From Artemisia argyi (Eukaryota; Streptophyta; Magnoliopsida; Asterales; Asteraceae), in contig CM060695.1 of assembly GCA_030686995.1 (NCBI GenBank), positions 97,058,871 through 97,122,870 on the forward strand: a stretch of DNA of 64,000 nucleotides, written 5' to 3'. Below the pieces are notes generated by a model. That model saw nothing but the letters and a program-made list of their open reading frames with translations, ran no database searches and had not been told where the DNA came from. This document shows positions 56,927-64,000 of this stretch, piece by piece. The translations under genes were made by a program, and so were the position numbers. Numbering within the stretch: the stretch's first letter is position 1; every line of letters starts with the position of its first letter.

Positions 56927-58036
56927 TCATTGGCGATCGACCTTCTTCTTGAGCTTTCCAAGGAACCTCTCGAGACATTTGAACATCCCCTTAGTTTGCT
57001 TGAATTCCTCCGACTCATTCAGAATATTTGGAAGTTGTGAAAGGTATTCAAGAGGTGGGAGCATAGAGTTGGGTAACGTATCATTTTCACTCATTGAAGA
57101 TGACGACGAGGAAGTAGGAGGATGAGGACATTTCCCTTGGGTTTTGTAGACTCTCTTATCACTTAGTGGGACAAATGTGTATGGGATGAGAGAGTAGTCT
57201 AGGCGAAGACCTCTAGGAGTTGGAGGAATAGGAGCAAGGTGCCTATAGAGACGGGTCAAGAGCATTCCATATGGCATAGCCGTTGTGCCTTGCACGGGAA
57301 TGTCAACCATTCTTTTGGCCATGTAGTAGGCCAAGTTGAAGGGTTCCCTAACGGACAAAGAGTAGAGCATGTAGCAAAGGCAAACATTCATATGATCCCG
57401 GTTTCCTATGGTACTAATGACATTGGCTCTAAGGAGTTCTTCCCATTTCTTGAATTGAGGCTTGAGCTCATTGAGTTCCATACCATAAGGATCCTTGTTG
57501 ACCTCATTTTTGGAACGAGTTCTCCTAGTGTCGGAGGTCCTAATGAAAAGGTGATCACGAAGTACATCCTTGGATACAAGAGGAGTATCATATAGATGAA
57601 TGCCGTCATGGAGGGTGTCAAGAGTTGAGAGGGTATGTTTGTCGGTGTAGATGCAAGTACCACAGTTTGGAACACCAAGGATTTGAGCAAATTCATTGAG
57701 AGTGAAGGAGTATTGGTGACTACTAACCATGAAGTTGATAGACATGCGACCATACTCATCGGTGGAAAGAGTGACGGATGCATAGAATTCTAGAATGAAC
57801 CTAGGACAAATAGGCTCGTCGATTTCCAAGAGACAATCAAAGTTGATGGCGGCAAGTTCCGTATGGAGGTTTGTACCGGCTAGGAAGGATGGGTCAATGG
57901 TTCTACCCTCGTGAATATAAAGTTTTTCTAAGGCTTCGAAAATGTTGATTTGAGTTTCGGTAAGACCTTTGGTTTTGTGGTGTTTGGGTAGGTACTTAAC
58001 GGTGTCCTTGTGGTCGTAATGAGTCACAGGAGGCAT
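56927..58036 (-). CDS. Accessory protein of Sirevirus-like element B, 369 residues, intact
   Basis: ATG at 58036 (MPPVTHYDHKD). The core includes CPRFILEFYASVTLS, YSFTLNEFAQILGVPNCG, DHMNVCLCYMLYSLSVREPFNLAYYMAKRMV and MPYGMLLTRLYRHL, the pattern of the putative plant transposon protein domain that I recall from Asteraceae retroelement ORFs. A basic tail follows a Ser run. No catalytic motif, signal peptide or membrane span is visible, which argues against an env role. It is the longest uninterrupted accessory ORF here, against the ruined counterpart in A (38301-42662). Function unknown. Confidence 0.75.
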   Translation of the reverse strand: MPPVTHYDHKDTVKYLPKHHKTKGLTETQINIFEALEKLYIHEGRTIDPSFLAGTNLHTELAAINFDCLLEIDEPICPRFILEFYASVTLSTDEYGRMSINFMVSSHQYSFTLNEFAQILGVPNCGTCIYTDKHTLSTLDTLHDGIHLYDTPLVSKDVLRDHLFIRTSDTRRTRSKNEVNKDPYGMELNELKPQFKKWEELLRANVISTIGNRDHMNVCLCYMLYSLSVREPFNLAYYMAKRMVDIPVQGTTAMPYGMLLTRLYRHLAPIPPTPRGLRLDYSLIPYTFVPLSDKRVYKTQGKCPHPPTSSSSSSMSENDTLPNSMLPPLEYLSQLPNILNESEEFKQTKGMFKCLERFLGKLKKKVDRQ

Positions 58037-58637
58037 GATGATTCCTAGAAAAATAAAATTTCACATTTTAGTCTAAGTTAGCAGCTATTGTAATGTGGAT
58101 GTTCTAGTGTGTGCCTATATGAAAACAATGTGGAGGTGCTGTTATCTTGACTCATTTTGATGCTTAAAATGTTTTATAATGCAAGTTTTGTTATAAAACA
58201 AAAGATAACCCAAATGCTCCTAATTCAATGTAGCTTCGTTTGAATGTACCCGAAAATACATATTTGTTATGTATTCCCTTTAGCATTCAAGAGACATTAT
58301 GCAAGTGATGTTTAAAACATAACGTTTTTATTTTGTATTCACAATGTGAGACGAAAAAATATTTGTCCTATTTGTGAGAAATTTTTGCAAGCATTTGTCC
58401 TGGGGTGTTTTAGCAAACATGTTAATAACTTATAAAGATGCAATTCCTAACTATGGGAAACATGATTAGTTTTGTTTAACATCTAATTTTCTACATGAAT
58501 TTCTCAAGCTAATGCATAACCCCAAGTTTTTATTTTTGTGCAAAAATAGAATTCCTAGACTGTAGCCTCTCGTAATTTTCCCCAACGGTTAGTAAATACT
58601 TACAAGTTATTACGTTATTTAAATACCCACTTTTGCG
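58037..58637 (-). other. Non-coding part of B upstream of the accessory ORF
   Basis: AT-rich, no ORF or repeat recognised; presumably the pol-accessory spacer of B. Confidence 0.5.
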
Positions 58638-59452
58638 TGTGAAATTTTTTTTTATATAGTAGACTTGATATATAAATCACAACGGTAAATTGTGATTTAT
58701 CTTTTGCTTAGAAACGTTGCTTGCACACAAACCTAGATAGTCTAATTATCGCGAATATATATTTTTAAACGTTTATATTTTAATAATATACATTTCGTAT
58801 ATTTAAGGTACAATATTTATATATTCCCGGAGCCTACGAAAATTCCCGAGATCACTCATTAATATTATTTGATCGTAACCCGACTCTCAAAACACACCAG
58901 GTGGGCCCCGTTGAACCATTAGGCCACTTAAACCTACTTAACAAACCGACCGGACCCTTTTAAATTTTTTTTCTTTTTCTTGATGGGCCGACAACACAAG
59001 CCCAGCCCACCCTTATATTTTTTTTCTTTCCTTCTTTGTTTCCAGTCACGAACGAGCCAAGGAACACCCCTATTTTCTTCGAATTTTGACACACAACATG
59101 ACCATATTTTTGCATAACTTATCTTCCCACCTAGCTAACATTCATAAATGACAAGTCTCGTTAAATCCCACACTTGTTTGCTACCTGAGAATTGACCAAA
59201 GTGAATGACAAAAACCATGTACAATGTAAAACCAAATTATGTCACAAGCCTTCCCTAGCACAACCCAATGTATCCAATGCCTCTTAAGCTGACTCAAGTG
59301 AACAGGAATGTCAGGAATGAGCAGTATATCTCTCTTACACATGCTCATTGTTACTCTAGATAGATTGGGCAAGAATAGAGGTGCTACTCCACGTTTACAA
59401 GCCAACAACACACTTCCATGTTACCTTACACTTATCACAACCTTAGAACTTC

Positions 59453-59461
59453 CTATATAAG
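59453..59461 (+). promoter_or_regulatory. TATA box of the Tekay-like LTR
   Basis: CTATATAAG with an A/C-rich start region (CACACTCACCAACG) about 30 bp downstream, the expected layout of a plant core promoter. Confidence 0.65.
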
Positions 59462-60787
59462 GACCTCATGCAACCTCAATTGATCACACACTCACCAACG
59501 ATCCAAATAACACAAGTATAAGTCGAGGCATACTAGAATTGGGACAGGAAGTTGGAACGAGTACGAGGTGCACAAGTGATCCAAGGAGGAACCAAATAGC
59601 TCGTTGTGAACCTTGCTAGGAGTGAACCATTGTACCAATGATCCTTTGATCCAACTCGAACCATACGTACCATTGTCACCACCTATCTGTGGTGAGGTGA
59701 GCAAACTCGAAACACTATAAACATTTTCTATTTCTAGTAATATTAGTTTTACACGTTTACTTTTATCTTTTATTTCGTAAATATTAAACGTAACATATAT
59801 ATGTTTTTCCTTCTTTTCATTTTTGACCACGCTAAAAATCGAGTATGATAATAATTTTGAGCTAATAATAACGTATACGTAAATTATATCACACGTTCCA
59901 TGTATACCTTAACCCATTCGAATAAGCACAAAAACACTTAGAATATTTCTAAGTGTTGGAACAGTTTCAATATATGATTTTGACCAATCACTTTAGCCTC
60001 GTTAAAACCAAATTCGACATATAGCATATCATTTTTATTACTCGACCTCATTGTCACCTTGGTTGACATATTGGAAATGTATTTCATTCAACCTAGTTGT
60101 CACGTTAAACTTATTTGCTCGACCCTTTTTGAAGCTACCAAAAACTGTTTTCTATAAAAACTAATAAGATAACTCATGGGCTTGTTAGCCCGTTAAGCTA
60201 ATTTTGAGCTTATGTGATAAGCTGGTCACACAAGCTTGTTTGAAACATTTTTGTACTATAAAAATGAGTCCAAGGTCAGGCCCAAAGGTCTCATAAGCCC
60301 AATGGATCTCAAATTATTAACGGGCCTTGTAATAGTCTCGTTAAGGCCCATTTATCAAAATAAGCACGTTATAAGCTAATAAGCAGTTGAATTAAGTTAC
60401 TTTGAGTATTCTGAGCTTATTGAAAAAGTATAAAAACTAAATTCCAAGTTTGGTGAAATTTGGACTAGATTTGCAAAATTTCTTAAACCGGGGACTAAAA
60501 ATGCAAAAGTTGTAAACTTTGGGTCAAAACTGTAAATCTGAGTTTTCTGAGTTAAAAACAGTAAATATTGAAACTTGGAGTTGAGAAATGTAAATATTGA
60601 TACTTTTGGACCTAAAATGTAAATTATATATATTTTGGACTAACGGTGTAAAATATATATCGTTAGGGTTAAAAATGTAAATTTTGGAAACTTAAAGGAA
60701 TTTTCAGTAAATATTATTTTATAAAAATAATATTAACCTTTTACATATATAAACATATAATTAAACTAAGACTTATATAAACATAAA

Positions 60788-60898
<111 letters not shown>

Positions 60899-61962
60899 GT
60901 TATATATTCGTAATTATAATTAAACGATATAACGATACATTATTTATTTCTTGTAAAACGATACGTCTATTTTTATATCAATCATCAATCATTTTATTTA
61001 CAAGTTATATGAATATATAACTTTATATTTTTTTTTACTTCAAACATTTAAACAAACACGAGATTCGTTTATAATTAAATGTCTAACATTCGCGATAAAA
61101 CCAGATTTATACTATCAACTGAAACTTGCATTATCTTTTAGGTTGTGTTGTGTGAAGCCGTTTCCTTGCTTTATTGAGACTACGATACCACTGTATTACT
61201 AAGGTGAGTTCATAGCCCACTCTTTAACTATTTTCCCGTGGGGGAGATACATGCTTAAAACTCAAACACAAGTCTTTTATACCGGGTATTGAAATACCGT
61301 CAGGCCAAATGTTATTTGCTTAAGTTACTATTGTCAGAAGTCCCTCAATCATGAACCTTAATCACTTGAAGGGTGAACGTAAATAATTGTGGATAGTACT
61401 ATTAGTGATTGACAATCCTCGTTTGGTTGTTGGAGAAAACACCAGGCGCACTTTATTGTTCTTATAAATAGGTTATTGACAAATACCTATCTTTAGGGGC
61501 CTATTACTTACCATCATAATTCACATTTATGATTGGCTGTTAATCGTTGAGTATCATGAGCTTAAGGCAATAACAGGAACATTGAATTTTTAACATATTG
61601 ATTGTATGTGATTACAATACATTCTTAACTTGTGATTCAAACTCTTAAACTCAAACCTATGAATATCACTCAACTTTATGTTGACTTTAGCATGTTTATC
61701 TCAGGTAACTAAACAAGATGGATCTGGATGGCACGGAGTGGGCAAAAGCATGACAAGGACCATAATAAACTACTTATTTTTCTTCAGAATAAAACATGTT
61801 CTTAATTTAATAATGTCTTGTATCCCAGATATTTGGTATTTTGAAATAAATTAAACTTTAATACGTCACTTTGTGATGTTTACTATAATTGTGACAAAGA
61901 TCCTTGAAGTAATACCCCGAAAGTCTTCCGCTGTTATTAACGACTTTTGGGGGTGTTACAGA

Positions 61963-61980
61963 TTGGTATTCAGAGCCATG
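61963..61980 (+). other. Primer binding site, initiator-Met type, with one extra base
   Basis: TTGGTATTCAGAGCCATG; the usual plant form reads TGGTATCAGAGC, so one T is extra. It lies two bases after the LTR. Confidence 0.7.
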
Positions 61981-62195
61981 GTTATAGAGATCCAGATGTT
62001 TTTAAACATTGGACTATAACTACACTTTAACTGGACCATTTTTACAAAATACCACTTCATGCCCTCCGTGCCTACATTCCAACATCTGGTAGAAAAGTTA
62101 CTTCTCATTATTTTCTACTTATATAACTTGATATATGCTTACATGTTATGATTATGCTAATAACTATGTTTACTAATCGGGATTATTACAGTACC

Positions 62196-63239
62196 ATGTC
62201 TTCCAAACCCAACTTCATTGTTTTGTTATCGGATTCGGAAACTGAGAGCTCTACACCTATTGTATCAACTCTTGCTCCAACTACTAAGACTGTATCACCT
62301 ACAACAGACAAGAATAAGGAAAGTCAGCAATCCTTTACTTCACCTCAAGCATCATCTGGTCCAATCAGACGCAATAAGCAAACTTCTCCATTCCAGCCTT
62401 ATGAACCAGCCACTGCTGGAAAAGCTCTTTCATATGCTGAAGAAAAAGACATCTGTGATGATACTGAATGGAAAAAGGAAATTGCTCCAGCTGCAGAACC
62501 AGTGATACTACCTAGTATATTTTATCAGCAGACTACTACTGTACCAGTGACAATCAACAGTCCACCACCTATGAAAACTCACAGTGCTCCTCTGCCTTAT
62601 CAACCAAGGAATTACTAGATTCGTCCTACCTCCTCAGATCCTTACTATTATGCAAGAACCAACCATAAGGCTCGTAAGCGGGTCAATGCTCGCAAATGGA
62701 CATTTCTACTACCAATCCTTAAGTATTGGAGATCACAAGAAGGTACTCCCACCAACAGAGAACTTGGTGAAAGATCATCATTTGCTGCATCCAGGATCCT
62801 TCCAGTCACTGGAGAACCCATTCACCATACCATACCACTCTTGGCAGCTAGATTAGTAAGACATGAAGACAGGTTAGACGCCATAGCCACCTTGGTGAAC
62901 AACATCCCTAATGAACTGATAGAAATCATGTCAGCTGAGATAGAACAACTTGTGATGGGACACCTAGAGATGGGAACCATGATGGAACAACTAAATACCC
63001 AATTCGGTGAAGCTATGGAATTCATCGGATTACTTTGTTCTGCTAACACCATAAACAAGGACATCATGTGTGGCATCGATCAAGCTCTCGACACCACAAG
63101 AGCCCAAGTCATGTCTCTGCGACGTGCACAACAAGAAACACAAGCTAGGGAGAGAGACCGAGACCAAATCATAGAAACCATGGCCGCCAAAATTCAGGAA
63201 CTAGAACGTCGTCTTGATGATAACCAAGGAAAACCCTAG
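62196..63239 (+). pseudogene. Extra 5' ORF of the Tekay-like element, one internal TAG
   Basis: I prefer ATG 62196 (ACCATGTC) over the in-frame ATG at 62148 because of its context and because relatives start near MSS. The frame is open to 63239 except for one TAG (62616-62618). Part 1 is Ser/Thr/Pro-rich and disordered (VLLSDSETESSTPIV). Part 2 has a short RKRVNARKW basic patch, a long helix with heptad-like Leu/Ile spacing (RHEDRLDAIATLVNNIPNEL) and a C-terminal coiled coil (ETMAAKIQELERRL). Asteraceae Tekay elements have a comparable disordered plus coiled-coil segment before gag, as I recall. The function is unknown. Confidence 0.6.
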
Positions 63240-63523
63240 AAAGCCATAGATTGTCGACGTAGCCTTACCCACATCACAGTAATAACTTGTATTTGAATGT
63301 CCTAGATATATGTCAACAAGAATAAATAAGTGATGTAAACTCAAAACGACAATCTAATCAATGATGTTATGTTTGCTTTATTTTCATAAGTGTTATGATA
63401 TCGTATATTGCATCGTGATATATGTGACACTATTATAACTTTGAACCTATTGATGTTACTAAATAGTCTAACACAAGATGGTTATTATGAAAATTTTAAA
63501 CATATACTCTCATTTTTAGGAAT

Positions 63524-64000
63524 ATGGCACCTAAGAGAACCGCGACCGCTACCTCAGTAACAACCATGACCCCGGAAGAAATCCAACAAGCAATCACCAA
63601 TGGAATCAATGCAGCCTTAGCAGAACAAGCAAATGCTAACGCACAACCAGCAAGGAATGTTGCTCCCGCACCTCGCCAATGTACCTATAAAGATTTTATG
63701 GCTTGTCAGCCGACTTACTTCATGGGTACTGAAGGGATAACTAAACTCGCCCATTGGTTCGAGAGATGCGAAACGGTATTCCAAAGGAGTGGATGCTCAG
63801 AAAACAACAGGGTCACATTTGCCACAGGAACCTTAATGGATGACGCTTTGTCATGGTGGACCGCTACAACTCAAACTTTAGGTACAGAAGCAGCGTACCA
63901 ACTCTCTTGGACGGAATTCAAAGCCAAGATCCTAAAGAAGTACTGTCCTCGATCCGAAATAAGGAAACTGGAAGACGAATTCCATATCCTTGCAGTCAAA
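63524..64000 (+). CDS. gag: gag of the Tekay-like element, N-terminal 159 codons, cut by window end
   Basis: ATG 63524 (MAPKRTATATS). A disordered Ala-rich lead is followed by the capsid-type retrotransposon gag domain: YKDFMACQPTYFMGTEG, AHWFERCETVF, DDALSWWTATTQ, LKKYCPRSEIRKLEDEF. No stop to base 64000. The domain type is the Ty3/Gypsy chromovirus one. The 284-bp gap to the upstream stop and the sequence CATTTTTAGGAAT just before the ATG leave room for splicing or for a separate start. Confidence 0.85.
   Translation, partial: MAPKRTATATSVTTMTPEEIQQAITNGINAALAEQANANAQPARNVAPAPRQCTYKDFMACQPTYFMGTEGITKLAHWFERCETVFQRSGCSENNRVTFATGTLMDDALSWWTATTQTLGTEAAYQLSWTEFKAKILKKYCPRSEIRKLEDEFHILAVK

Larger units (their letters stand above)
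53204..58637 (-). mobile_element. B: Sirevirus-like Copia element, 3' part
   Basis: On the minus strand: accessory ORF 1 (58036 to 56927), a spacer with CTGGCGGAACC motifs, Pro-rich ORF (55900 to 54857), a region with several CTCCCCCT tracts, polypurine tract and LTR (54274 to 53204). Pol and gag would lie further right but the Tekay element starts at about 58638. The left border was chosen at TGTGG after AAAAT; the duplication cannot be confirmed. Confidence 0.65.

Overview
This window is plant nuclear DNA made almost entirely of nested transposable elements. I found no intact host gene. The coding traces (zinc-knuckle gags with a C-x2-C-GGPH signature, Sirevirus accessory proteins, a DUF4283-type LINE ORF1, a Tekay-like gag) are of types I associate with the daisy family (Asteraceae). 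That placement is from memory of protein families, not from a search. Start codons given here are ATG codons I checked in the sequence.

Layout. (1) 1-4180: minus-strand, non-autonomous Tat/Athila-like LTR element 'N1', cut by the window start, inserted against an older related fragment 'N2' (LTR 4181-5351, internal 5352-6631). (2) 6632-8690: minus-strand LINE remnant with only ORF1. (3) 8691-11759: low-copy-looking AT-rich DNA with a TTA microsatellite, one doubtful small ORF, a Harbinger-like MITE and a GGGTTAT-rich patch. (4) 11760-35695: plus-strand Ty1/Copia element 'C' with decayed gag and pol. It is split by 'N3' (12818-31673, 5-bp target duplication GTGTA), which is itself split by the long-LTR element 'L' (15511-26586, target duplication GTTAC). 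A 132-bp Mutator-like MITE sits in the pol of C. (5) 35696-53203: minus-strand Sirevirus-like Copia element 'A', inserted in the reverse-transcriptase region of C. It has a 4.4-kb decayed accessory ORF and is split by a 4.9-kb solo LTR (46681-51565, target duplication CTAAT) related to L; that solo LTR holds two MITEs. (6) 53204-58637: second Sirevirus-like element 'B' (minus). (7) about 58638-64000: plus-strand Tekay-like Ty3/Gypsy element with 5' LTR, PBS, an extra 5' ORF and the start of gag, running off the window.

How the parts work together. N1, N3 and L have tRNA-Asp-type primer sites and LTRs but no reverse transcriptase, RNase H or integrase. Each codes for a different non-pol protein, so all would need an autonomous partner. 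L is the youngest of the pairs I could compare: I counted about 35 differences between its two 4.1-kb LTRs and about 25 between the 1.41-kb LTRs of N3, which agrees with L lying inside N3.

The most unusual signal is that several LTR families each carry their own short palindrome, repeated many times. In three cases the array lies directly upstream of the TATA box: TGACGnCGTCA in N1 and N3, TTACGnCGTAA-like in N2, and CTGGCGGAACC in B. A has a fourth type, TTACGCGTAAG/TTATGCGTAAG, in its spacer. The LTRs of N1 and N3 also contain a copy of the 5' half of tRNA-Asp, the same tRNA that their primer sites match.
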